NCBI RefSeq assembly: GCF_030272615.1 | Contig: NC_081412.1 | Coordinates: forward strand, 673,519,823-673,583,822 | Reading direction: 5' to 3' | Length of the DNA: 64,000 bases | Origin: Cryptomeria japonica | Lineage: Eukaryota; Streptophyta; Pinopsida; Cupressales; Cupressaceae | Part shown: piece by piece, positions 46,086 to 58,134 of the stretch | How the letters are laid out: each line of letters opens with the position of its first letter | Position numbering within the stretch: the stretch's first letter is position 1 | Program-made: the position numbers and the translations under genes | The notes under the pieces: generated by a model | Told to the model about the DNA's origin: nothing | What the model saw: only the letters and a program-made list of their open reading frames with translations | Databases searched by the model: none

Positions 46086-48701
46086 CACATAAATTCTTCA
46101 AGAGGAAGAGGCAGTTCTAGAGGGAGAGGTAGAGGTAGATTTGATAAGAGAAAATTTCAATGTTACCATTCTAACAGGTATGACCACTTTGAAAGAGAAT
46201 GTAGATTGAAAGAAGGTAAAAGTGCTAACTATGCTCAAGAAAGTAGTAAGAATCCTCTTGATCCCTTATTTTTATCCTTTGCCAAGGGTAAAAATACTAT
46301 TAAAGATGTTTGGTACCTAGATTATGGATGCTCTCACCATATGACAAGGAATGAGAAGTTGTTTTCAACAAAGGATGGAAGTTTCAAATCCAAGATCCAG
46401 CTTAGTGACGTCAAAATATTGGAGTTTGCTACCAAAGGAGCTATGAAATTCCAAACAAAAGAAAGTATAAAGAGTATTCATGATATTTATTATACTCCAA
46501 AATTAAAGCATATTTTTTAAAGTGTTGCGTAGCTATGTGAGAAAAATTATAAAGTAGTTTATGAGAATAAGAGATGTACTGTCTATGATACAAATAAGGG
46601 CAATAGGGTGATCATTGTTGTGCCTATCACAAGAAATAGGATGTCCCCCTTGAGTTTTGGTGAACATAACAATAGTTTGGAAAATATGGCTTATGAGGAT
46701 TCAATTTGGTTATGACATCTTAGGTATGGACATTTAAATTTTCATAGTTTGAAGTTTCTAACCTCACATGCATTAGTTTCTAGTTTTCCCAAGGTTGAGG
46801 AACACAAGGATATTTGTGAAGGATGTGCTAAAGGAAAACATGTAAGGGAAAAGTTTCCAAAGGGAAATGCATGGAGGGCCCATCACTCACTTCAGCTTTT
46901 TCATTCAGACATATGTAGTCCTATACAAATTAAGAGTTTGGTTAAGACATCACTTTTATTGATGATTGATCATGAAACTATTGGGTATATTTTTTGAAGG
47001 CCAAAGATGAGGCCCTAGATACATTCAGGAAGCTCAAATCCCTTCTGGAAAATGAGAAAGGGTGCAAGATCAAATATTTGAGGATTGATCATGGATGATA
47101 ATTTTTCTCAAAGGCTTTCTAGAGTTATTAGGATCAAAATGGAATCAGGAGACAACTTACTACTGCATACACACCTCAACTGCATGGGGTAGTTGAAAGG
47201 AAGAATCATACTATGGTTGAAATGGCAAGGTGCATGTTACAAACCAAGGGTTTGAGCAATTCTTATTAGGGGGATGTACCTTCTACATCAGTGTACATCC
47301 TCAACCATAGCCCCATGAGTGCACTAAAAAATATGACTCCTCATGAAGCTTGGTGTGGGGAAAATCCTAATGTTAATCATTTCAAATTTTTTGGTTGTTT
47401 GGCTTATGTGCATGTACCTGATCAAAATAGACAAAAGTTAGATGCAAAGAGTGAGTCATGTATTTTTGTTGGGTGTAGTGTGAAAATCAAGGCTTATAGG
47501 TTGTATAATCCCATCACTAATAAGTTTATTATCTAAAGAGATGTAATATTTGATGAAGGGGGATTTTATGGTCATCAAAAAAGCCATGTTGAGAAGACAA
47601 AATCTAGTTTGAATGATGATATAATTTCTGAAATTGATCATGAGCAGCCAAATAATGTTTTTGTATCCAGTGGTTTAAATCCACCAAGCAACCCTTCATC
47701 AAGTTCTTCAATATCAAGATCAAGTCGCACTTCTTGTCCAAGTTCTACAAGGAAGGTAAGGAGATTGAGTGATATCTACCAGAAGACTAGAAATCAAGTA
47801 CATGAAGAAAACCCAATAGGTGAGACAATGAATTTTGCTTTGTTAACCAAGACTGATTTTGAACCATCATGTTTTGAAGATGCATGTACTAATGAGGTTT
47901 GGGTGCAAGCCATGGAAGAAGAGATGGATTCCATTCATAGGAATGACACTTGGGAGTTGATAGAGATTCCACATGACAAGAAGAAGACTGGCACCAAATG
48001 GGTCTACAAGACCAAGTTTAATAGTGATGGGAGTGTTGAAAGATAGAAGGTAAGATTAGTTGCTAAAGGCTTCACACAGAAGTGTGGAATTGATTATGAA
48101 GAGACATTTTCACTAGTAGCAAGAGAAGAAACCATTAGAATTCTCATTTCATTAGCAGATTAGAAAAAGTGGAGCATACATCATATGGATGTGAAAAGTG
48201 CCTTCTTGAATGGGTACTTAGAAGAGAAAGTATATGTGGTGCAGCCACAAGGTTTTGAAGTGGATGGAAAATGGCATTATTTCTGAAGGTTGGACAAGGC
48301 TTTGTATGGCCTGAAGCAAGCACCAAGAGCATTGTATGCGAGTATTGATGGATACTTTTAGGAGAATGACTTCCATATAAGTAAGAGTGATCCTACCCTT
48401 TACTACAAAAAAGAAGGTACTAATATTCTACTCATAAGTTTGTATGTTGGTGATCTATTATATATGGGTAGTAGTTCTAACATGAAAGATGAATTCAAAG
48501 TTGTTATGATGAATGAATTTGAGATGAAAGATCTTTGTCTCATGAAATATTTCCTAGGAATGGAGGTTTATCAAAGTAAGGATGATATTTTCATTTGTCA
48601 AACAAACTATGCACATGATATGCTGAAGAAATTTGATATGACTGATTGTAGCCCTACCTCCACTCCAAGTTCTCATGGAGTTGTGTTGTGTAGAGATGAT
48701 G
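46086..48701 (+). pseudogene. Copia copy 2: gag tail, protease, integrase, partial RT
   Basis: Same order as copy 1 at roughly 90 % identity by eye. Arg-rich gag tail and degraded knuckle (about 46090-46205), protease with LDYGCSHHM in place of D-S-G (46206-46520), GAG-preintegrase, integrase with GVVERKNHTMVEMAR, then RT from about 47860, continuous across the site of the LARD insertion. The RT active site reads YVGD (one Asp lost). It shares with copy 1 the lack of the gag N-terminus and a TAG at the same integrase codon (47267-47269). Reading ends abruptly at about 48701 inside RT, where similarity to copy 1 stops. Confidence 0.9.
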
Positions 48702-49159
48702 GTGCTAGAGGGAGAAGGAAAAATGTGATATATGGTTTGCTCATGATTTATCTCTAGTTTTACCCATGTGTTTCACAGTAAGCATGGAAGTAAGGAAGGA
48801 TGGATTTTCATTATGGGTCATCACGTCCCTCACATCGGCTCATGCAGTTCTATATAATAAATACGTTTGTACAATAAAGTTGTAGTTCCTTGAGAAAAAT
48901 CAATTTTATGAGAATTCCAAATCTCTCATTTCATGATAGGAAGTGAGGATGATGGTGAAGGTGGTAGAATCTATGTTTAGACTTGCCAATTGTATTTGCT
49001 TGAGAACAATCAATTTAGTGTCTATTTTGCAATCATAGTGATTCATGAGAACATAGTTTTGTCTGTGGATTTTGTCTACCCTTCACACAGGAACTTTCAA
49101 ATTATCTAATGTTTATTGTTGTTCGAAGGAGGTCCCAAACTTTGCCCAAGGAATAATTT
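48702..49159. other. Unassigned spacer
   Basis: Begins where copia copy 2 is truncated. No frame, terminal repeat or known element recognised. Confidence 0.5.
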
Positions 49160-50190
49160 GGCTAGATCTTTCTATCTTTCCATCTCTTGTCTCTCATCTC
49201 TCATTTTGACCTCTTTCTATCTATATTTATCTTTCTCCCTCTTCCTCTTTCCTTCCATATTTGTCTCTCTCTCATGAACCCTTTATATTTTTCAAGTTAT
49301 CTCTCTCCCTATCACTTCTTTCTATAAGTATACTTCTCCCTCCTCTCTATTTCTCTCCCTCCTTCTTCCTAGACCTCTATATATTTATATATATCTTCAT
49401 CTAAAAATCTTTCCATATCTCTCTCTCTCATGCATATTTTTCACAAGCTCCCCTTTTCCGCTTCCTATCTTTATATTTTCTTCTATCTCTCTATTTTCCC
49501 TCACCTCTCTCTTATTCACTCCATCTCTCCTATTCTATATATATCTCTCTATTTTTCTCTCTATCTACCTTTGAATCCTCTCTCTATCCCTTTCTATCCA
49601 TATCTCTACCTCTATCTTCCTAGATCTCTCTATGCTTCTTTGTACCCCTCTCTATCCATTTATCTCTATCTATATTGCCCTCTCTCTCTCTATCCCTCCA
49701 TCTCTCCTACATTATATATAAATATCTTTATTTCTCTCTATCTCCCTCTCACTCCTCTATCTCTTTCTATCCATATATTTTCTAAATATAACTCTATAAC
49801 TCTCTATCTCTTTATGTATCCCCTTTATCTCTCTCTCTATCCCTTTATATATTTAGCTATATCTCCCTCTCTTGTCAATCTTCCCTTTTTCCCACTCTAT
49901 AACCTATCTTTCTATCCCAAGCTCTCCCTCTCTTCTCAATCTTCTCTCTATCCTACTCTACCTATATCTCTATCCCAAGCTCTCCCTCTCTTCTCAATCT
50001 TCTCTCTATCCTAGTCTACCTATCTCTCTATCCCAAGCTCCCCGCTCTTATCCCCACCTCTCTCTCTCTCACACACACTCCCCTACCTATCTCTCTCCTT
50101 ATCTTCACCCTTTTATCTCACTCCCTTCTCTACTTTTCTCTCTCCTTATCTCCCCCTTCTACCTATCTCTATCTCTCTCTTTCTACATAT
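49160..50190 (+). repeat. Long pyrimidine tract (degenerate CTCTAT/CTCC)
   Basis: About 1 kb of almost pure C/T with short ATA or TAT interruptions. The apparent 194-codon frame at 49430-50014 is only Ser/Leu/Tyr/Pro repeats of this tract. Directly followed by a purine tract. Confidence 0.93.
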
Positions 50191-50191
50191 A

Positions 50192-50251
<60 letters not shown>

Positions 50252-50430
50252 ATGGATGAATAAATATGAAGAGACAAATATAGATATGCAAACATATATA
50301 GATAGTATAGGAAGAGGGAGAGAGAGAGAGAGAGAGGAGGGGGCATGGATGGATAGCTAGCTTAATACGTAGAGAGGGATATGGAGAGGGAAGGAGGTAA
50401 ATAGATAGAGTTTTAAATAAAGAGGGAGAA
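50191..50430 (+). repeat. Purine tract with (GA)n
   Basis: (GA)n at about 50195-50249 and again at about 50308-50340, separated by a short AT-rich stretch. It is complementary in composition to the preceding pyrimidine tract, so the pair could fold back. Confidence 0.9.
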
Positions 50431-51060
50431 ATTGGGAGTGTGTATGTGTGTTAGTAAGAGATGTAGATAAATGGCCATCATTGTAGAGCCCATCATGTCT
50501 CCATCCAATGGCTAGGCTATGCCTCTTTTTTTTAAATTTTACAATCACAAATGAGACAGTATCCATGAGCGAGTAAATGAAATATGTAAGGAAACCCACT
50601 GACAATATTTTGGGTTGATTTAATAATATATATATTTTTTAATCATTTATTCTAATATTTGTTATATTGTAATATATAATATATAAGTGGCTAATTTTAA
50701 TATATGTTATATGAAATTTTTAATAATATTAATAAATATTATTATCTTAATATAAATTGAATTAAATCAATGATAAAATTATGAATTAATTTTTTATCGT
50801 TTTAATAGGTTTCATTTTAGTTCAGATTTAAGATTTATTTTTTTAATTATTTATGTTATTTTTTTATGAAATTACCAATAATAATAAAAAGTAATTAGAA
50901 ATATATAAGTTGAATTAAATAATCATAAAATTAGGAACCAATTTTTTTATCCTTTTAATAGGTTTGACATTAATTTATATTTAAGTTTGAAATTAATTAT
51001 TAATTATTAATGTCTTATTATGGAATTATAAATAATAATTAAAAGTAAATAGAATTAATC
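50431..51060. other. AT-rich spacer
   Basis: No gene. Two related segments near 50745-50830 and 50905-51000 share the AAATTA..AATTAATTTTTTTATC..TTTTAATAGGTTT pattern, suggesting a small local duplication. Confidence 0.5.
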
Positions 51061-52187
51061 CGATTTTTAATTATTTGTCTCATTATCTCTACTTCTATAT
51101 TCTTCACTCCATCTCTCCTACTCTTTATCTCTATGTCTCTATTTTTCTCTCCCGTATAACTCCCTCTTTCTCCTTCCCTCATTATCTCTCTATTTCTATT
51201 CCTCTCAGTCTCTCTTCATATCTTTCTCTACCTCTATTGGAATATCTCTCTCCCTATCCCTCTCTATCTATATCTCTCTCCCTCTTTCCCTCCCTATCTC
51301 TACAACCTAATCTCTCTCTTCCTCCTCTACCTATCCCTCTCCCTTTCTCTCCTCCCCTCTCTCCATCTTTCCCCATATCTCCTCTCACTCCCATATCTTG
51401 ATCTTTCTATCTCTACATCTTTCTCCCTTTCTCCTCCCATTACCTATATCTATCTTTTTCTCTTCCCATATATCTCCATCTCTTCCACTTTCTCTCTTTC
51501 TCTCCCCCTCTCTTTCACTCCATATCACCATCTATATCTCTCTACATCTCCTTCTTCCTCTATATCTCTCTATCTATTTCTCCCTATTTGTCTGTATCTT
51601 TATCACCTCCTCTACCTCTCTCTATCTCTAGATATCTATTTGTCTCCCTCTTCTTCTATTTCTTGTTCCATCTCTCCATCTATTTATATCTCATTATTTC
51701 TCCGTCTCTCTCTACCCCTATCTTTTTTTGTCTCTCTACCTCTCTTTATATATCACTTTTTATTTCTATCTCTATTTTTATATGTCTCCCTCTATATATA
51801 TATTTATCTCTTTCATCTCTACATATCCCTCTCCCCACCCTCTCTTTACCTCAGAACCCTCTCCTTCTCTCCATGTCCCTCTCCATCTCCATTTATATTT
51901 TTGTCTTCCTCATTATCTCTATTTTCTTCCCCCCCCCCCCTCTCTCTCTCTTCTCTCCTCTCTCTCCCTCTTTCTATCCCTATCTTTCCTTCTCCCTATT
52001 ACAAACATAACATGAGCCTTTTGATAATGGAGACTAAATATCTTCTTGATTTAGAGGTTTTAGTTCAATTATGTTTGTATCCTTATAAGTGGATGCATAA
52101 TTGATTTAAAACTATCACTTCTCCATTGAGACCTTTGTTGCACAAACAACATCATTTTCTATGTGGACTACCAATTGACCTCGTGTA
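51061..52187 (+). repeat. Pyrimidine-tract repeat family, copy A
   Basis: Pyrimidine tract 51061-51997, then a conserved tail 51998-52187. The tail matches 53719-53915 and 56769-56973: a run like ACAAACATAA, then ATGAGCCTTTTGATAATGG, TAATTGATTTAAAACTATCAC, TCCATTGAGACC and CAACATCATTTTCTA. Frames in the tract are low complexity. Confidence 0.8.
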
Positions 52188-52857
52188 ATTTTTTATATTG
52201 AATCAAGAAAATCACTTCATGTATTGCAGAAATGTATGCAAAAAATAAGACCAAAAAAAAAAATCAATTGAACTTTTTCAATGTAAAAGAAATTTCTCCC
52301 ATTGTGGACATGTTTTCTTCCCCAATTCCAAGTGGTTTATATCCAGACGTTCTTATGTCGGATCTAATTGAGCTAGGTGTCAACATCTTAGCTTTGTGGA
52401 AGGAGGGCTGATTGCGTATAAGGAGTAGTCTGCAATGACTATGCCTTTATTTTGGACTGTTTTGAAGGGTTGAGATTTGTAAGGTCCTCATTATAGGCAA
52501 TTCGAAGGCTCGGGGTTTGCTGATGAAAATATGAATGTCATTCAAAATATTTTTGAAAGGTGCATTTTAGGCTGTACATCTTAGGGCTTTAGGAAATCAA
52601 CTCAAAATGCCTCAAACCTCCTGAAGTGTTGCTATTTAAAGTTAAGCTTTAGGTTTTGTATGTGAAAAATGCTCTATTTTTTTGGACTTTATCAATATTG
52701 AAGTAGCATCGGCCAAAAGCTTTCAAAGCTAACGGATGGACTAATAATTATTGAAGAAATTCAACCTTAAGTTTGTATACATGACATCCTGATAGAGTTC
52801 ACTTAAGAAGGGAAGGCCTTAAAATCACTTCAAAAATACTTTATACAAAAAAATGAA
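52188..52857. other. Unassigned spacer
   Basis: No frame of note and no recognised element. Confidence 0.4.
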
Positions 52858-53089
52858 TTGGGCAAAATACTTTTAAAATGTCCTCTACATTTCTCTCTCT
52901 TATCACCATCTCTCTCTATCTATTTCTCTCACTCTTCCTCTCTAATATTAATCTGTCTTCATCTCTACCTCTATTTTTCTCTCTCCCCTCTATTTCTAGA
53001 CATGTTTCATTCCCTCTATCCATCCATATTTATAATCATGTTGTTTGTGCAATTGTTGTCTTAACGAATAAAAGATAGCTTCAAATATT
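52858..53089 (+). repeat. Short pyrimidine tract
   Basis: Pyrimidine-rich at about 52880-53025, opening like copy B (TCTCTCTTATCACCATCTCT against TCTTGATCTATCACCATCTC). Followed by a different AT-rich stretch. Confidence 0.6.
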
Positions 53090-53935
53090 CTCTCCATTTC
53101 TTTCCCCCTCTCTTGATCTATCACCATCTCTCTACCCCGCACTCCTTCCTATCTCCCCATTTATCTCTCCATCTATATCCCTCTCTCCCACTCTCTACAT
53201 TTCCTTTTATCTCTATCTCTATGTTAGTATATATCTTTCTCTTTCTCTCTATTTCTCCCTCTCTATCTTCCTATCTATATCAATATTTCTCTCTGCCTCT
53301 AGCTCTCACTATCTCTTAATATATTTGTCTCCCTCTTCCTCTCTCACTCTATCATTACATCAATTTTTATCTTCCTAATTACCCCATTATCTCTAGATAT
53401 CTTTCCCGCTCTTTATCCACCCATCTTTCAGGTCCTCTTTATGTTTCTCTTTCCATCTTCTTATACCTCTGTATATTTCTTTTCATCTCTATCTCTAACT
53501 CTTCCTATTTCTTCTTTCATGACTCCCTGTATCTCAATCTTATTATCACTTCATCTCTCTCCATCCCTATATCTCTCCCTCTCTGTACCTATTTCTCTAT
53601 ATATCACTTCTTATCTTTCCCTCACTATATATGTATCTCTTCCATCTCTATCTCTATATCCTTACCCTTCTCTCATGCTCTTCCCCCTTATATCTCTCCC
53701 TCTTTCTCGATCACTCCTTATTGCAAACATAATATGAGTCTTTTGATAATGAAGCATCTATTATATTTTTATTTAGATTTTTTGGTTTCATTCATGTTTG
53801 TATATTTGTAAGCGGATTCATAGTCGATTTGCAATCACTTCCCCATTTATACCTTTGCTACACAAGCAACATCATTTTCTAAATGTCCTATTAGATGATC
53901 TTGTGTACTAAACAAATGTTTCCAAAAAATATAGC
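53090..53935 (+). repeat. Pyrimidine-tract repeat family, copy B
   Basis: Tract 53090-53718 and tail 53719-53915, homologous to copies A and C. Confidence 0.8.
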
Positions 53936-54021
53936 AATTTTTTTCCCAAACAACATCATTTTCTAAATGTCCTATTAGATGATCTTGTGTACTACACAAA
54001 TGTTTCCAAAAAATATGACAC
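53867..54021 (+). repeat. 84-bp tandem duplication
   Basis: CAACATCATTTTCTAAATGT..AAAAAATAT occurs at 53867 and again at 53951, nearly identical. It duplicates the end of the copy B tail. Confidence 0.85.
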
Positions 54022-56398
54022 AGATTTTTACTAAATATAGAAATTTTGAAAAGATTGATTATAAGTTAAAAATTAAGTTAAATAATTATATATTATAATT
54101 TATTATATTAGGATATTTACTATAATACTGTAATAATTTTTTAATTATTATATTATCCATCCTTTTATTATATTTAATGTTAGTAAATGAACAAAATTAA
54201 GTAAATATAAGTGACTATAAATACATGAGCTGAGTTTGATAATATGATTATGGAGACTATAAATAAACATACAATGAAATTGAATAAACTATTAGCTCTA
54301 CAGAGATGAATTACTGAAACTGAAATTTATGCTATCAACAAAGATGCAAGTTAAATTTATTAGGAACTTAAATGGGTTCTATAACAGGGCTATAAACTCT
54401 CATCCTAATTCTCCCAAATGTTGCACTGCTAAGATATTAAAAAAATGCAATCTATAATTAATTTTCCAAATACTGCACTGATAAGATATTTAAATAATAC
54501 AATCTGTAATTCATTTGAATAATAAATTAAATTGTGTACATGATTTGTAGTGCTATTATTTCTAAATGCCTAGCAAATTATAACCTTGAAGAGGGATGAA
54601 AATAAATCTAACTCATTTTTAAAACTTACAAATCTAGTCTAGAAATCTAAAAAATGAAATTGTTTGACCTGAAATTTATTTGTTTTGTATTTCCTTTGTT
54701 GGATTTTTTAGTTTTTAAATTATTTTAATGCAATTTTGGCAAGTTTAAAGTCTGAAATTTTATATTCTTCTAATTCCATTTTGGCAAGTTAGAAGTCTAA
54801 AATTTCCAAGTATTTGATAAGGATCTAGCAATCGATGAACTTCAGTTGAGCTAAAATTTGTTTTACTTGAGCTAAAATTCTTAACACTTTAGTCGAGTTA
54901 AATTTGTTTGACCTATGAAAAATACCTTTATAAACTTCCATGCAAAGATGGAAATTCATGAATTAGCAAGAAACAGAATTGAACAAAATTTATTTGCCAT
55001 TTTAGTGATTTGCAAGCATCTAAATCAGAAACCTATTCTCAAAATGGATGATTCTGATAACTAGTTCGATAGCCAAAAATGCAACTAGGTAAGATAGAAA
55101 TATTATGCTTCATGTCACAAAAGAGATTATCACTGTTCGGCATTAAAGGATTCCTGTCCAATAACTGAGAATGATAACCACGATAAAAAATGTCAATCAA
55201 TGAAAGCATAGATACTGAACTATGATAAAGAACTACTACTGAGCATATATCATCCAACAAAGATTATACACAGACAATGCAAATAGAGAATTCCCAATCA
55301 ATTGGTAAATCACCGATCAAGGTAAATAAAGTACCAATATCTGCACACAATTATACTCTGTTAACATTGCTGGGCACTCTTCCAAAATATGTAAGCAACG
55401 ACAAGGTAAATAAAGTACCAATATCTGCAACATAGACGACATAGAGATTTAGATCGCATAAGGTTTAAAAATTAGAATGCTTTTAGCTCCTAAGATTTTA
55501 TGCTTATGCTCCATAGACGACATAGAGATTTAGATCGCATTAACAACGCACGTTTTAGAATGTTATGCCAGGGCCAAAACACGTGAATGACCATGCAGAC
55601 TGCCACACACCCACCAGCAAGGACGTGCATGGAGCACTGAACGTTTTTCCTCTGTACTTTGGTTGCCAGAATACTTTTTCCTAAATTTTGAAATCGAGAA
55701 ATTAAAAAAAACCACTAGGAAAATTAACACAAACCAATAAAAAAATGGAATGAAAGAGAAAAAAAAGTTAATTTATATAATAAAATTTTAACAGACCTTA
55801 GGATAAAATTTTGCACACAATTCCCGAGCAATGGATTAATAGAAAGACAACATGATGAAAACATTAGTTCCGGTCTAGGTAAGCATGGATTAATAAGAAA
55901 GGAAAGGTAATGTTAAAGAATTATTTTTAATATGAAGTGCAATTTGGAAAGGTGTAAACCATAAAAAATATTGCTATAAATATATTTAATATTTCAAGGT
56001 AATTGTAAAAGGATAACCATTAAAAAATAATTGTTGAACATATTTAAATTGAATTTTATAAATTTTTAAAAATAAGATTGTGGATGTTAAAAAAAATTAA
56101 AATAAATAGATATGTAATTATAATTTAGGTAATTATGCTAAAGTCTATTTAAAATGTTTACTTTAAAAAAAAAACTAATTATATAATAAAAACATTTAAA
56201 GATGATCATATAATAAACATATTTACGCTTTAAATTAGTGACGACATCTCAATATTGTATTTGTAGTATCAAGCTACCATATGCTTGTGTAATAAAAATG
56301 TAGTTCAAACAATAATTCATTATTTACTTATAGAAGGTCCATTGTTTAATCATTACATGACAAAAGTAGTTAATATTTTTCTTTTAGTTAAAGGTGTC
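54022..56398. other. AT-rich non-coding stretch
   Basis: No recognised gene. Small direct repeats: CAAGGTAAATAAAGTACCAATATCTGCA at 55319 and 55404, and TAGACGACATAGAGATTTAGATCGCAT near 55433 and 55514. A slightly GC-richer patch with a CACGTG core lies around 55550-55650; I cannot link it to a gene. Confidence 0.5.
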
Positions 56399-56555
56399 TC
56401 TCTAGGTATCACTTCCTATATCTTTGCCTCTATCTTTCCCTCTCTTTACATATTTATATGTTTATCTCTTTCATATCTATGTATCCCTATATTTTCTCTC
56501 ACTCCTTATTTCTCCCTTTCTATATATGTATCTCTTCCATCTCTATCTATACACA

Positions 56556-56610
<55 letters not shown>

Positions 56611-56973
56611 ATCCCTATCTATAGCTTAATCCTCCCTCTCTCTATCTTCCTCTACATCTTCATTTCCATCCTATTCTCTATCGTCCTCTCTATCTATATC
56701 TTCCCTCTATCTTTTCCTCTTTTCATCCCTAACTTTCTCCCTCTCTCACCCCCTCTCTCCCACATCCATATTGGAAAATAATATGAATCTTTTGGTCATA
56801 AAACCTACTTATCATTTTGATTTGTAGGTTTAGTTTTACTCACTTCGTTCAAATCATTGCAATTGAAGGCATAATTGATTTGAAGCTATCACTTTTCCAT
56901 TGAGACTCTTCTTGCATAAATAACATCATTCACTAAATATCCTACCAATTGACCTTATGTGATACACAACTAT
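56399..56973 (+). repeat. Pyrimidine-tract repeat family, copy C
   Basis: Tract 56399-56768, with a near-perfect (CT)n run around 56558-56607, then the conserved tail 56769-56973. Confidence 0.8.
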
Positions 56974-57275
56974 ATTTGAAAAATAGATCAATTTCTTTCC
57001 TTACTGCCTTTCCACACCAGTTCGGCATAACTTTTGCACAACAACATTTTAATAGATATAAATTATGTTCTTCACTTATTTATATTTGAAAAAGTTATTT
57101 CCATTTTAAAAGCTAATTTCGAATTTGAATTTTTACTTTTTATAGTTTAATAACCTGGAAAATCATGTTTATACATTTCATTATGTTTGGATTTACAAAA
57201 TGTATAGTTCACCCATCCTTATTTTAATTATTTATTCCATACTTGTACATTCTTCAAATTTACTCCTATCAGGAA

Positions 57276-57782
57276 ATGGCCAAAGATACAAATTGTGATG
57301 GTATCATTGAACTGTCTACTGGAGATACAACCAAAAGTATTGAAAACCCTTTATTGGCAGTGGATATCCCAACCATGCCAGCAAAATCATATTTTTCTAT
57401 GAATAAACCAGATTGTTTTGCAATTGATGTCCAAAATCTTGCTTCAATTGTGTCTAGTAGCTGTCATGATATTGTACATAAATTCAAACTTACATTTCAA
57501 TCAACACCTCTTGTGGAAGAATTGGATATTGAAAAACTCCAGGAGACGTTGTGAACATTCCAAGCCCGTTGCACTAAATTAGATGGGCTATTCACTTTCC
57601 TTAAGGAGATATACTGTCACCGACACTATTCAAGTGAAAAAGATTCCTCTGCCTCCTTTTTCATTGATGCATATGAGGCATACTTTAAAAATATATGGTT
57701 AGCTATTAGCTTCTCACAATGTAATTACCGTACACTTATATTTGCGCTACAACTATCAGTAGAGATACTCAAAAGTAATTAA
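57276..57782 (+). pseudogene. Unrecognised gene-like fragment, one in-frame stop
   Basis: From ATG 57276 the frame runs 92 codons to TGA 57552-57554, then stays open in the same frame to TAA 57780-57782, about 168 codons in all. Composition is balanced and protein-like, unlike the AT-rich surroundings: SYFSMNKPDCFAIDVQNLAS, then HDIVHKFKL, and after the stop KLDGLFTFLKEIYC and FFIDAYEAYFKNIW. No family recognised. It may be an exon or captured fragment of a host gene; a TATCAG just before 57273 could be a splice acceptor. Chance cannot be excluded. Confidence 0.35.
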
Positions 57783-58134
57783 ACAAACTTCTATTTTGGC
57801 ATTATGTGACCTACCTAATCTATCAATGTAAATTATCAACATAAGTAAATAAATAAACTGTTATTTTGGTTTTATGTGACATACCTAGTCCATCAATGTA
57901 AATTCTCTTATATAATATGATTCTTTGAGCTTCAAACACTCATCAATTTTAGAAATAGATATTTTTTACATAACATTTTTAAAAAGTTTACTTCATCTAC
58001 CGATTCATATTGATGTATCTTAGAACTTTATTTTTTTAAACTAAATTGTTTTAAAATAGTTTAGATGAGTTGTATCATAGGGAATACTTAAAAAAATATT
58101 TGTTAAAAGTTTGTTTCAATGTTTTGGAATAAAG
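57783..58134. other. AT-rich spacer
   Basis: Contains a short direct repeat (TTTTGGCATTATGTGACCTACCTA near 57794 against TTTTGGTTTTATGTGACATACCTA near 57864). No gene. Confidence 0.4.

Noticed and set aside
49430-50192. Long open frames (up to 194 codons) in the pyrimidine tract
   Set aside because: They are open in more than one frame and give only Ser/Leu/Tyr/Pro repeats, because the tract lacks the purines needed for stops.
51075-52104. Overlapping open frames of 77-154 codons
   Set aside because: Same low-complexity pyrimidine effect; no start context or domain.
55550-55660. Promoter of a host gene around the CACGTG core
   Set aside because: No coding sequence follows on either strand; one hexamer is not enough.
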